This document shows, in pieces, positions 54,074-64,000 of a stretch of 64,000 nucleotides of DNA. The notes beneath the pieces were generated by a model, which saw nothing but the letters and a program-made list of their open reading frames with translations, did no database searches and was not told where the DNA came from. How positions within the stretch are numbered: position 1 is the first letter of the stretch; the number at the start of each line of letters is the position of its first letter. This stretch comes from an uncultured bacterium (GTDB taxonomy: Bacteria > Krumholzibacteriota > Krumholzibacteriia > LZORAL124-64-63). The DNA lies in the NCBI GenBank assembly GCA_937910695.1, contig CALEMW010000226.1, positions 1 through 64,000 on the forward strand. Reading direction: 5' to 3'. Both the position numbers and the translations under genes were made by a program.

Positions 54074-55339
54074 TCAGCTCCAGTCCACCGGAGCACGCCG
54101 CACCGGCATCGTCATGCAACGGCAGCCGCCGCCGCCGCGGGCCAGTTCCTCGCCGTCGATGGTCACGACGGTGCGACCCATGTCCGCGAGACTCTTCCGG
54201 CCGGCGATCACGTCATCGGCCGGTACGACCTCGAAGCCATGCTTGTCGAGTTCCTCGATGGTGTGAACGTTGCGCCCGTAACCAACCACCTGTCCCGGCG
54301 CCACGGCGAAGAAATTGGTGCCCGAATGCCACTGCTCGCGCTCCTGGAGCCAGGGGTCTGTGTGGCCGCCGCAGGTGACCGCCTCGATGTCCATACCCAC
54401 GGCACGCAGCGCCGCCGGAATGTGGTCCACTTCGTCGATACTCACGACCCTGCCGCCCTCCACCTTCATGTGTACGGTCTGCAACCGGCTCGGGCGCATG
54501 ATCACCGGCTCATAGACCATGCATGCGTTGCGGTCGAGGAAGGTGAACACCATATCGAGATGGATGAACGACTCGGGCTGTTCCGGCAATTCCTGGACGA
54601 TCACGTGGAAGACGTCACGTCGCTGGCGCATACGATCCACGAACCAGTCGACTGCCTGGGGCGTGGTGCGCGCCCCGAGACCGATCACGATCACGTCTTC
54701 ACGAGCCACCAGCACGTCGCCGCCCTCCACCGACAAACCCTTGAGTCCTCTCGGGGAATCGAGGGGGTTGAGGGTCGTCACTCCGAACGCGGGATGACGA
54801 TCGAAGATGGTCTCCATAATGAGGGCTTCACGCTCGCGGACACGGTTGGCCATACGACCGATCACAATGTTGCCGCCCACGGTCATGGCTGCGTCTCGCA
54901 TGAAGAAGAAGTTGTGCAGGGGACGCAGTGCATAGCGCTCCTTGCTCAAAAAAGAAGTCAGACTGTCCTGGCGCACAAGCACACCCTCGACGATCTGGCG
55001 GCAGAGTTCGTCGTCGTCGAGAGCGAGCAGGTCTTCGGCGATCTCCGGCACCTGTTCGTTGCGGCAGATCTTCTCGATCAAAGACGTGCGCACGTTTTGG
55101 TCGGCGATGGTCTCGCCAAGCAAATGCCTCATCTCGAAGACATTGGTCACGCTTTCCAAGACTCCCCGCAGCTGCGCATGCTCGCGGGTGCAGACGTTGC
55201 CGCTGAGGATGTCGCTATAGAGGGCGCGCTCGGCGGTGGCCGGAGTCATGTTCTCGATTTCAGGACCGGGGCTGTGGATGATCACACCTTCGAGACGGCC
55301 GATTTCCGAATCGACACGCACATTCACCTTTTCCATCAT
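54074..55339 (-). CDS. arcA: Arginine deiminase
   Basis: Hydrolyses arginine to citrulline and ammonia, first step of the arginine deiminase pathway. 421 residues. Family motifs: HSPGPEIENMTP, FFMRDAA (about 145-151), the EGGDVLV motif, SFIHLDMVFTFLDRNACMVY with the catalytic histidine, and the catalytic cysteine in GGGGCRCMTMP (second cysteine, about 408). In known enzymes the motif is usually HCMTCP; here Arg and Met replace His and Cys around it. The ATG at 55339 has AGGAGG five bases before. Carbamate kinase, ornithine transcarbamylase and the antiporter are not adjacent, so only citrulline production is supported here. Confidence 0.94.
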   Translation of the reverse strand: MMEKVNVRVDSEIGRLEGVIIHSPGPEIENMTPATAERALYSDILSGNVCTREHAQLRGVLESVTNVFEMRHLLGETIADQNVRTSLIEKICRNEQVPEIAEDLLALDDDELCRQIVEGVLVRQDSLTSFLSKERYALRPLHNFFFMRDAAMTVGGNIVIGRMANRVREREALIMETIFDRHPAFGVTTLNPLDSPRGLKGLSVEGGDVLVAREDVIVIGLGARTTPQAVDWFVDRMRQRRDVFHVIVQELPEQPESFIHLDMVFTFLDRNACMVYEPVIMRPSRLQTVHMKVEGGRVVSIDEVDHIPAALRAVGMDIEAVTCGGHTDPWLQEREQWHSGTNFFAVAPGQVVGYGRNVHTIEELDKHGFEVVPADDVIAGRKSLADMGRTVVTIDGEELARGGGGCRCMTMPVRRAPVDWS

Positions 55340-55442
55340 CACAGCCTCCTTATGGGTTCGGAAACGCCCATGATCTCAACGGGGCCCCTCTTAGAGAATC
55401 AATATGATACATATTTACAATTGAGATAATAATTATCCAATT
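55340..55442 (-). promoter_or_regulatory. AT-rich arcA upstream region with palindrome
   Basis: A run of about 60 AT-rich bases contains GATAAT-A-ATTATC (55425-55437), extended to TTG...CAA at 55421-55440. It starts two bases after the stop codon of the MurU-AmgK gene. Size and base composition recall ARG boxes, but the match to any consensus is partial. I cannot fix a promoter with confidence. Confidence 0.4.
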
Positions 55443-57390
55443 CTAGGGATCGAGATCAAGGTGGTCATGATCCTGCAGGATCCGCTTCACCAGAGCGGTG
55501 AGTCGCGGCATGGCCGGTGCGACGGCCAAGTCGGCCAGATCGTTCAGACCGGCGGCGAGCTGTCGCAGCCCCGGCATGATCCAGCGACGATAGCTGCGCT
55601 TGCCGCGGATGTGAGAGAGGAAGCCGTAGGCTCCTAGTGCCTGCATATTGCGCAGGAGGCCGGCCAGGACCACCTCGTGATGGACGACCTCTGGATCGAC
55701 CCCCACGGCCTTGGACACCAGCGCCGCCCATCGCGCACGAAGGTCTGCCACTCGCTCCGCGGTAGGATCGAGATAAGGATCACGGATCAATGAGGCGGGA
55801 TCATATCCCCGTGGCCCGAGGCGCATGCCCTGTACGTCCACCAGACGGACCAGTCCGTCGTCCAGCATGATGTTGGTGGACTGGAAGTCGCGGTGCATGA
55901 GCACCAGCGGCTGGGCGGCCACGTCCTTCGCCAGGCTCCGGCACTCCGCTTCGCAGGACATGATCACTTCGGGATCGGTCTTACAGACATTGGACAGGAA
56001 CCTCGTGGCGAAGTAACCGGCCTCACCCACCAGATCGACCTCCGTGAAGTTGCGGTCGGTCAATGCCGAACAGGCGCCGCGTTCCACGAGATCGGTCCCC
56101 CGGGTTTGCAGATCCAGCAACCGAGCAAACACGTCGTCGATCGGATCGATCGCTTTCGGATCGGCCAAAAGACGACCCAGGCTTGCATCCCCCAGGTCCT
56201 CCATGACCAAGGCCGGCCGATTTCGGTCCACAGCCAGGACCCAGGGACCGCCCAACCCTTGTTCGTGAAGAAAACCCGCGATGTCGACGAAACGGTCGAA
56301 GTCCAGGGCGTCGTCATGGGCGTCCATGACAACGGCGGTTCTTCCCTCACAGGCCACACGCCAGAAGAGCCGGTCTGAAGCCTGTCCGGTGAGGGGGACG
56401 GTACGGCAGACTCCGTCGAAACCCGCTTCGGTCAGAATGGATCGCAGCGCCCGAGGCGGCTCCACCGGAACAGGGGAATGAGCCGGCATCACCCAGCCAT
56501 CGCCAAGTACCAGGCGATGATGGACAGCGGGCCCCCGCACGCGCACTCCCGGCATCACAACGCAGTCGTCGAGTTCCACATCGGCGTCGACTCGACAACC
56601 TGTGTACAGAGTGACGAATCCTCTGAGCCGTGCCCCTGCCGCCACCGACACGCCGGGCCCTCGCATCACGCGCTCGGAACCTTCTTGCAAGCTTGCGACG
56701 GCTTCGAGGTAGCGGGCCGGCGTCCCGAGATCGTGCCAGAGCCCACCCTCGAGCAGATGCCCGCGCACGGCATCCGGGTCGTCGGTCAAAGCGGCGCTCA
56801 AGGCCGGCGCCAATTCGCTGGGGCCGGCAGGCAGTCTGTCGAGAAACCGCCTGGAGAACACGGCGATGCCCGTGTAGGTGAGCATGCGGTCCTCGACAGA
56901 GGGAACAGCGCCGAGCAGGCCGGCTACATCGCGGACCCGACCGTTCGGGCCGATCCGTACGGTGTTGATGCGGGGCTCGTTGGTCAGCACGAGGGTGGCC
57001 TCGGCCTCGTCCGTATGGGCAGCGGCGAGACGAATATAATCCGGATTACAGAGCACATCGCCGTTGACCAGCAGGAAGTGGTCGTCGCGGCCGAGCAGCG
57101 AACGGGCGTTGGCCAGGGCGCCGCCGGTGCCGAGGATCTCCGGCTCGTAGAAGATCGTCACGTCGAGGCCCTGGTGCCGCTCCCGGAGATGATCCTCGAT
57201 CTGCTCGGCCAAATGATGCGTGTTGACGGCCACGCGTTGAACCCCCGCGTCGACGAGGGTCGTGAAGATCCAGTCCAGCAGATGCCCGCGGCCGATGGGG
57301 ATCAGCGGCTTGGGCATGTGCTCGGTCAACGGCCGCAACCGCTTGCCATAGCCCGCGGCCAGCACCATGGCGGTGCGGATGGGTGCGTGA

Positions 57391-57398
<8 letters not shown>
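55443..57398 (-). CDS. MurU-like nucleotidyltransferase fused to AmgK-like sugar kinase
   Basis: 651 residues in one frame. Residues about 8-240 are a nucleotidyltransferase: MVLAAGYGKRLRPLTEHMPKPLIPI is the nucleotide and metal loop, followed by EILGTGGALANA and LLVNGDVL. About 255-315 looks like left-handed helix repeats. From about 325 comes an aminoglycoside-phosphotransferase-type kinase with HRDFQSTNIML (His502, catalytic Asp504), VDVQGMRLGPRGYDPASLI typical of AmgK. AmgK makes MurNAc-1-phosphate and MurU turns it into UDP-MurNAc, the anabolic peptidoglycan recycling route. In described species these are separate genes. The start overlaps the namZ stop by 8 bases, and NamZ would release the MurNAc used here. 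Confidence 0.87.
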
Positions 57399-58569
<1,171 letters not shown>

Positions 58570-58744
58570 GAAGCCTCCCGAGCGGATCGATGGTGCGGCA
58601 CCGACCCGATACTAGGCCGCTCGGGGGCAACTGTCGAGCATCGGCTCCGTAGGATCCCGGTCCCGTCGTTCTTGCAGAGTTGCCCCGCCCGGCCCTACAG
58701 TGGGGACTCGCGCCGACCTCCCACACCCCTGTCGAGGTGGAACC

Positions 58745-60859
58745 ATGAGAACCCTGATCCCAGCGGCCCTGCTGATGTCGTTGATGTCCCTCGGGTGCCA
58801 GACCGCCCCCCCCGCCCCCACGCCCCCGACGGCCAAGATCCAGCCCACCGTCTTCCACGAATTCGGCGGCGAGCGGACCGACGACTACTACTGGCTGAAT
58901 CAGCGGGAGGATCAGGAGGTCCTGGACTACCTGAACGCAGAGAACGAGTACTGCGACGCCGTGATGGCCCACACCAAGGATCTCCAGGAGACGCTCTTCG
59001 AGGAGATCACCGGCCGCATCAAGCAGGACGACAACACGGTGCCCTACCTCGACCGCGGCTGGTGGCGCTACCAGCGTTACGAGGAAGGCCTGGAGTACCC
59101 GATCATCTGCCGCAAAGAGGGCTCCCTCGACGCCTCCGAGCAGATCCTGCTGAACGTGAACACCCTGGCCGAAGGCCACGGCTACTTCCAGGTGCGCGGC
59201 GCGGAGACCAATTCCACCGGCGAAGTGCTGGCCTGGGCCCAGGACGACGTGGGTCGCCGCCTTTACACCATCAAGTTCAAGACCCTGGCCACCGACGCGA
59301 TGTTCGACGACACCATCGAAGCCGCCAGCGGCAACATGGTCTGGGCCGAGGACGGCAAAACCCTCTTCTACACCAAGAAGGACCTGCAGACCCTGCGCAC
59401 CTACCAGGTCTACCGCCACGTGCTGGGCACTCCCGCAGCCGACGACGCGCTGGTCTATCAGGAGGACGACGACACCTTCGGCGTGTCCGTGGGCAAGACC
59501 ACCTCGCACCGCTTCATCACCATCGGCTGCGACCAGACCCTCGCGACCGAACACCGCTACGTGGACGCCTACGCCCCCGACGGCGAGTTCCAGGTCTTCC
59601 TGCCCCGCGAACGCGATCACGAGTACGACATCGACCACCTCGGCGACTCCTGGTTCGTCAAGACCAACCGCGATGCGCGCAACTTCAAGCTCATGCGCAC
59701 ACCCACCGGCGCCACGTCCAAAGAGTCCTGGACCGACGTGATCCCCCACCGCGACGACGTGCTCTTCCAGCGCGCCGTGCTGTTCGACGACTGGCTGGCG
59801 GTCCTCGAACGCTGCGAAGGCCTGCGCCGCCTACGCGTCATCGAGTGGGCCACCGGCGAGGAGCACACCATCGAAGTCGGCGAATCGGTCTACGCCATCT
59901 GGCCTGCGACCAACCGCGAACACGCCACCGACGTGCTGCGCTTCGGCTACGAGTCGATGACCACACCCGAGTCGACCTTCGACTACGACATGCGCACCCG
60001 CACCGCGACCCTGCTGAAGGAGACCGAGGTGCTCGGCGGTTTCGACCGCAACGACTACGCCACCGAACGCCTCATGGTGACCGCCCGCGACGGCGTGCAG
60101 GTGCCCGTGTCGCTGGTCTACCGCAAGGGGTACGAAATAAACGGAGCCTCGCCCCTTCTGCTCTACGGCTACGGCAGCTACGGCTCGAGCACGGAGCCCT
60201 ATTTCAGTTCGGCGCGCCTGAGCCTGCTCGATCGTGGTTTCGCCTACGCCATCGCCCACATCCGCGGCGGCCAGGAGATGGGCCGCTGGTGGTACGAAGA
60301 CGGCAAGCTGATGAAGAAAATGAACACGTTCACCGACTTCATCGACTGCGGACAGGCGCTGGTCGACCGGAAGTACGCCGACCCCGAACGCCTTTACGCC
60401 ATGGGCGGCAGCGCCGGCGGCCTGCTCGTGGGCGCCGTGGCGAACCTGGCCCCCGCCCTGTTCGACGGCGTGGTGGCCCAGGTGCCGTTCGTGGACGTGG
60501 TGACAACGATGCTCGACGAGAGCATTCCGCTGACCACCGGCGAATACGACGAGTGGGGCAACCCTAACGAGGAAGAAGCCTACCGTTACATGCTCTCCTA
60601 CTCGCCCTACGACAACGTCACCGCTCAGGCCTATCCGCACCTGCTGATCACCACGGGACTGCACGACTCCCAGGTGCAGTACTTCGAGCCCGCCAAATGG
60701 ACGGCGAAGCTGCGGGCGATGAAGACCGACCAGAACCGACTGCTGATGAAGACGAACATGGAGGCGGGGCACGGCGGAGCGTCGGGGCGTTATCGGAGGT
60801 ATCGGGAGACGGCGTTGGACTATGCGTTCCTGCTGGATCTAGCGGGGATCGAGAACTGA
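58745..60859 (+). CDS. Prolyl oligopeptidase-family (S9A, oligopeptidase B-like) lipoprotein
   Basis: 704 residues. The N-terminus is a lipoprotein signal with lipobox SLGC (cysteine at about 18), so it is tethered to a membrane on the periplasmic side or at the surface. A seven-bladed propeller (about 80-410) precedes the alpha/beta-hydrolase domain. The catalytic triad is visible: Ser556 in AMGGSAGGLL, Asp641 in GLHDSQVQYFEP and His676 in EAGHGG. S9A enzymes cut short peptides, type B after basic residues. Classical oligopeptidase B is cytoplasmic; the lipid anchor points to peptide scavenging outside the cell. GAGGTGG precedes the ATG at 58745. Confidence 0.94.
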   Translation: MRTLIPAALLMSLMSLGCQTAPPAPTPPTAKIQPTVFHEFGGERTDDYYWLNQREDQEVLDYLNAENEYCDAVMAHTKDLQETLFEEITGRIKQDDNTVPYLDRGWWRYQRYEEGLEYPIICRKEGSLDASEQILLNVNTLAEGHGYFQVRGAETNSTGEVLAWAQDDVGRRLYTIKFKTLATDAMFDDTIEAASGNMVWAEDGKTLFYTKKDLQTLRTYQVYRHVLGTPAADDALVYQEDDDTFGVSVGKTTSHRFITIGCDQTLATEHRYVDAYAPDGEFQVFLPRERDHEYDIDHLGDSWFVKTNRDARNFKLMRTPTGATSKESWTDVIPHRDDVLFQRAVLFDDWLAVLERCEGLRRLRVIEWATGEEHTIEVGESVYAIWPATNREHATDVLRFGYESMTTPESTFDYDMRTRTATLLKETEVLGGFDRNDYATERLMVTARDGVQVPVSLVYRKGYEINGASPLLLYGYGSYGSSTEPYFSSARLSLLDRGFAYAIAHIRGGQEMGRWWYEDGKLMKKMNTFTDFIDCGQALVDRKYADPERLYAMGGSAGGLLVGAVANLAPALFDGVVAQVPFVDVVTTMLDESIPLTTGEYDEWGNPNEEEAYRYMLSYSPYDNVTAQAYPHLLITTGLHDSQVQYFEPAKWTAKLRAMKTDQNRLLMKTNMEAGHGGASGRYRRYRETALDYAFLLDLAGIEN

Positions 60860-60874
60860 ACCGACAGGCTTCAT

Positions 60875-60910
60875 CGTGGTTGGACGAACGGATGTGTTCG
60901 TCCAACCACG
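60875..60910. terminator. Bidirectional hairpin between convergent S9 peptidase and secreted-protein genes
   Basis: A perfect 15-bp stem (60875-60889 with 60896-60910) with loop GGATGT in the 58-base gap between two stop codons. No T-run on either side, yet the perfect stem at this position strongly suggests a shared terminator. Confidence 0.75.
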
Positions 60911-60917
60911 ACCATCA

Positions 60918-63257
60918 TCACTTGACGAGCATCATGCTCCGAGTCGAGCTGAAATCGCCCGCATCCAATCTGTAGAAATACAATCCGGCCGCCGTCTGCC
61001 GGCCCTCATCGTCACGTCCGCGCCAGACAGCTTCCTGCCGTCCCGATTCCATCGACTCATGGGACAGCAGAGTCCGAACGACCCTTCCCGACATGTCGTA
61101 GATCTGCAGCGTCACCGAACCTGCCCGCGGCAGATCGAAGGCGATGGTCGTCGACGGGTTGAAGGGGTTGGGAACGTTCTGGTGCAGGACCATATTGGGT
61201 GACGGCATCGTGTCGTCCGCTGCCGTAACCGCCTCCGGGATCAAAGTCGCGTACGGCCCTGTGTTCTCGTGGATATCCACGGCGCTCACTTTGTAGAACC
61301 AGTCCGAGAACGGCTCCCACAAAGTGTCGGTCAACGTGGTGTCGGCCGTCATGGCGACAAAGGTCCCAGCAGAGGGGACGAAATCGGGCGTATCTCCGCG
61401 ATGAATCACATAGTGATCCAGATCGATCTCCATGTTTGGAGACCATGTCAGTTCGAGCCCAAGTGACGGCACCAGGGCGCCGGTCAGGTTCACCGGCGGC
61501 TCAGGCGCCAGGTTGTCCAACGATCGGGAGCTGTCAGGTGACGACGCCCAGAAGACCTGCGGAACAGCCGTGTGGGCAGTAACCTGGAAGCGATGGACAC
61601 CCGGTGAGGTCGACGTCGAGTCGAAGAGCGTCGGCACAGGAGCGCCGTAATGTTCAATGAACTCGGCGTCGATGGTCTGGACACGCTGCCAATAGATCGA
61701 ACCTGAGGCCGTCGTCTCCACGCGAAGGTCCGAACCGATAGTCGTCGTTGCCAGCGCCGTGACCGCATCGATCGAACGCCAGAGTCCATAGCTCGTGATT
61801 TCGAAGGCCGGCCAGGGATCGATACGACTGGCGTCCCAGGTCAGGTAGACCTGCCCGCCCTGATCGCCGGGCACGTCGAAGACCGAGGCGATCGACGGCG
61901 CCGGGAATCCCCAGTAACCGTTGCGCTCCATGCGCTGGGCGTAGATGGCCGAATCGGTGTAGAGATCGGGATAGCCTCGGACATCCGGCCAGGCGGCGAT
62001 CATGCCGCCGACACCGTCGGATATGATCACGGCCGGTTCCCGAGCGTCCGGCGCTGTGCAGAGAGGAACACCGTCCACGGCCAGATTCACCGTGCCGGAA
62101 GCGTCAACCCGTTGGGCGAAAATCGCTTCACCGTTGCGCTCGTCGAGCCAAGTCACGTACACGCCGCCAAGGCTATCGGTTGTGATCGCGGGATGTGTTT
62201 GATGGCCTGTAGCCTGGCAGACAGCGACTCCGTCAGGAGTCCAAATGTCGACGCCGGACCCGCTCATGCGGTGAGCATAAATATCGTAGTCGCTCCCGTT
62301 GCGGTTGTCCTGCCAGGCGAGGATCACGCCGCCGGAGCCATCGGACATCAAGCTGGGAAAGTACTGTACGTTGGCGAAGTCGCAGACGGCCACGATGTCG
62401 CTCGGCCAGACAAACTGGCCCCCGTAGTTGATCCGTGTCAGGAAAATATCCTGACCCTGCCAGGCGATGAAGGCGCCGCCTAAGCCATCGGCCAGCATTG
62501 TGGGGTACTGCAGGGATTGCGCTGGGTCGGAATGGATCGGCGTACCGTTCGGCAGCCAGGTCGTGGTGCCCGCGGCAAGGATCCTCTGGGCGTAGATCTC
62601 ATATTGGAGATTCCTGCGGTCCTGCCAGGCGACGATCGCACCGCCGTCGTCGTCGGAGATGATGAACGGCGAGACCTGCGCCTCCACCTCCACCACCACG
62701 GCAACACCGTTCGCCGTCCATTGGGATACACCGTTCGCATCGATCTTCTGAGCATAGATGTCGTATTCACCGAAACGGTAGTCTGCCCAGGCGAGAACAG
62801 CTCCTCCGGATCCGTCCGCAGCCATCGTCACGGATGTCTGACTGAGAATCGCGTTGCATACGAGAGTTCCCTGGTTTCCCCAGAGCCGATTGCCGTCGCC
62901 GTCGAACCGTTGTGCGAAGATCTCCCCCATGGAAAACGCCACGATGCAGCCGCCCGCGCCGTCGGACACGAGGACGGGGTCGTAGTGGTAGCCGCCGACG
63001 ACCGACACCTGCACGCCGCCCGACGCCCAGAGCGACCGTCCGTAGGCATCGATCCTCTGGATGAAGATGTCGTTGGCCGTCGCACGCCTATCCGACCACG
63101 CAACGAACGCGCCGCCCTCTCCATCTTCGAGGATCATGGGCTGGTACTGGGTGTAGATCTCGTCGCAAACCAGTGCCCCGTCGAATGTCCATTGGGCTGC
63201 AGCACCCGATGCGATCATTAAAAACGAAAGGAAAAGTACAACTCGACGTATCGTCAC
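60918..63257 (-). CDS. Secreted beta-propeller-like repeat protein with sorting domain
   Basis: 779 residues from a GTG at 63257, with AGGAGG eight bases before. After a signal peptide (about 1-21) come about eight repeats of 50-60 residues that contain S-D-G-x-GG-x-x-x-A-W-x-D-x-R and I-Y-A-Q-R/K-x-x-x-x-G (for example SDDDGGAIVAWQDRRN and YEIYAQRI). These would fold as a propeller. A fibronectin-type region follows (PEPPVNLTG, LELTWSPNMEIDLDHYVIHR), then the sorting domain: NVPNPFNPSTTIAFDL, LQIYDMSGRVVRTL, DEGRQTAAGLYFYRLDAG, ending RSMMLVK. Probably cell-surface or released; no enzyme motif seen. Confidence 0.85.
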   Translation of the reverse strand: MTIRRVVLFLSFLMIASGAAAQWTFDGALVCDEIYTQYQPMILEDGEGGAFVAWSDRRATANDIFIQRIDAYGRSLWASGGVQVSVVGGYHYDPVLVSDGAGGCIVAFSMGEIFAQRFDGDGNRLWGNQGTLVCNAILSQTSVTMAADGSGGAVLAWADYRFGEYDIYAQKIDANGVSQWTANGVAVVVEVEAQVSPFIISDDDGGAIVAWQDRRNLQYEIYAQRILAAGTTTWLPNGTPIHSDPAQSLQYPTMLADGLGGAFIAWQGQDIFLTRINYGGQFVWPSDIVAVCDFANVQYFPSLMSDGSGGVILAWQDNRNGSDYDIYAHRMSGSGVDIWTPDGVAVCQATGHQTHPAITTDSLGGVYVTWLDERNGEAIFAQRVDASGTVNLAVDGVPLCTAPDAREPAVIISDGVGGMIAAWPDVRGYPDLYTDSAIYAQRMERNGYWGFPAPSIASVFDVPGDQGGQVYLTWDASRIDPWPAFEITSYGLWRSIDAVTALATTTIGSDLRVETTASGSIYWQRVQTIDAEFIEHYGAPVPTLFDSTSTSPGVHRFQVTAHTAVPQVFWASSPDSSRSLDNLAPEPPVNLTGALVPSLGLELTWSPNMEIDLDHYVIHRGDTPDFVPSAGTFVAMTADTTLTDTLWEPFSDWFYKVSAVDIHENTGPYATLIPEAVTAADDTMPSPNMVLHQNVPNPFNPSTTIAFDLPRAGSVTLQIYDMSGRVVRTLLSHESMESGRQEAVWRGRDDEGRQTAAGLYFYRLDAGDFSSTRSMMLVK

Positions 63258-63460
63258 GGCGGAGCCTCCTGATATGCGGGGGGGGGACTGAAGTCATTCG
63301 AAACAAGGGGAATCGAATCACTATCTGAGAAACAGATTCCAAGCATCATCGATAATAATCATAGCATATCAATAGGCGTTAATGGTCATCAATAAATCCC
63401 ATAGATCATTATTCAGTATCCTGTCAAGGCTGTGCAAATCGAATCCGCGCAAACGCATCG
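63258..63460 (-). promoter_or_regulatory. AT-rich upstream region of the secreted repeat-protein gene
   Basis: Contains a perfect TTGACA on the minus strand (63422-63427) with TATGGG 18 bases on, a weak candidate promoter, and a run of nine G (63278-63286; C in the message) about 20 bases before the start codon, just ahead of AGGAGG. The region is markedly richer in A and T than its surroundings. Confidence 0.4.
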
Positions 63461-64000
63461 CTACCACGAACTCGAAACCCCCACCACCCCCGTCACGAAT
63501 CCCGGATCCGTCTCCATCAGGCGCTGGATGTTGTCATGCCGCCTGATCTCCAGGAACGCCCCCGTCGATCCGCTCTTTTCCCGCCAACTCAACCCCAACC
63601 CATAGTTTGCACCGAGGTATGTCTCGACCCAGCCATAGGCCCCCGCCCCCACCACGAGGTACGGATCCCAGCTGCTCGAGTGCGGCTGTGCGAACGACCA
63701 CTCCAGACGCCAGCCGGCCGACCAGATCGACGCCCCGCGCGTGGCATACTGACCGGGATCGTTCGCCATGTACCTGCTGGGTTGGGCCTCCACTTCCTCC
63801 ACAAGAGACAAATCCAGACCATGTCGGAGCCGTGGTCCCAGGGAACTGGTCAACGCTCCCGCGACCATCAGCCCCCGGCCCGGCTTCTGATTGATGGGGT
63901 CGAGCAACCCGATCCCGAAGCTCGCCCGACCCAGCGGCCTACGAGCCGCAGGGAATGCAGGCTCTCCGAAGCGTTGCACAACAGGCAGATCGCGGCTGCC
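63461..64000 (-). CDS. Outer-membrane beta-barrel protein, N-terminus beyond the window
   Basis: The frame is open through base 64000, so the N-terminal part is missing. The visible 179 residues show barrel-type strands: ASFGIGLLDPINQKPGRGLM, SAGWRLEWSFAQP, WDPYLVVGAGAYGWVETYLG, YGLGLSWREK and a final VGVSSSW ending in an aromatic residue as barrel proteins do. The family cannot be named from this part. A GTG at 63979 is in frame but has no ribosome site. Confidence 0.65.
   Translation of the reverse strand, partial: GSRDLPVVQRFGEPAFPAARRPLGRASFGIGLLDPINQKPGRGLMVAGALTSSLGPRLRHGLDLSLVEEVEAQPSRYMANDPGQYATRGASIWSAGWRLEWSFAQPHSSSWDPYLVVGAGAYGWVETYLGANYGLGLSWREKSGSTGAFLEIRRHDNIQRLMETDPGFVTGVVGVSSSW

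Overview
The window comes from a GC-rich, Gram-negative (diderm) bacterium with many large secreted proteins. Several of these end in FlgD-like/type-A sorting domains of the kind seen in the FCB superphylum (NPFN motifs, WDG-type turns, last residues V-K). Together with a PorV-like barrel, DUF3078 barrel, TonB receptors and a TonB-ExbB-ExbD system, this suggests an uncultured FCB lineage; Krumholzibacteriota is my best guess, but that is inference from protein style only. Almost all of the window is ordinary chromosomal coding sequence. I see no tRNA, rRNA, CRISPR, prophage or complete insertion sequence.

Layout. 1-772: a secreted OB-fold protein gene running off the left edge and broken by a 129-bp MITE-like element (24-bp imperfect terminal inverted repeats, 8-bp target duplication). 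970-4748: a solitary rpsD with its own promoter and leader, a Crp/Fnr regulator and tex. 4984-20063: one 15-kb leftward operon encoding a 2255-residue repeat surface protein, a PorV-like barrel, a 1004-residue TPR protein, ExbB, two ExbDs, a TonB-like transducer and an OmpA-like protein. 20550-23418: an alanine/glycine:Na+ symporter, a methyltransferase and a small zinc-finger protein. 23484-25184: two adjacent genes, each with an in-frame TGA where a selenocysteine is expected, a thioredoxin-TPR protein (U-P-S-C) and a HesB/IscA-like protein (G-F-G-U-G-G). 25263-31831: a TetR-controlled RND efflux operon. 31956-38120: dCMP deaminase, an alkaline-phosphatase-superfamily hydrolase with an altered active site, a secreted OB-fold protein, gpmI and a small unknown gene.

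38226-42688 is a thiamine salvage operon: TPP riboswitch, TonB receptor, thiamine pyrophosphokinase, and an SSS-family symporter as probable inner-membrane carrier. 42762-45210: MscS channel, DUF3078 barrel, small secreted protein. 45265-46812: a sigma-54 activator with GAF domain, divergent from a signalling module (47050-52867) of response regulator, CHASE8 histidine kinase, TonB receptor, YfiR-like periplasmic protein and a Dps-like gene interrupted by an in-frame TAA. 52950-55339: an RlmG-like rRNA methyltransferase and arginine deiminase. 55443-58569: peptidoglycan recycling, NamZ (DUF1343) plus a single polypeptide joining a MurU-like nucleotidyltransferase to an AmgK-like sugar kinase. 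58745-64000: an S9 lipoprotein peptidase, a secreted repeat protein with a sorting tail, and the end of an outer-membrane barrel gene.

The strongest leads are the paired selenoprotein genes, the ExbB-ExbD-ExbD/TPR/barrel/giant-protein operon (same kinds of parts as the Agl-Glt gliding machine, or a surface-assembly device), the riboswitch-controlled thiamine carrier set, the YfiR-CHASE8 kinase module, the NamZ + MurU-AmgK fusion, and the MITE.
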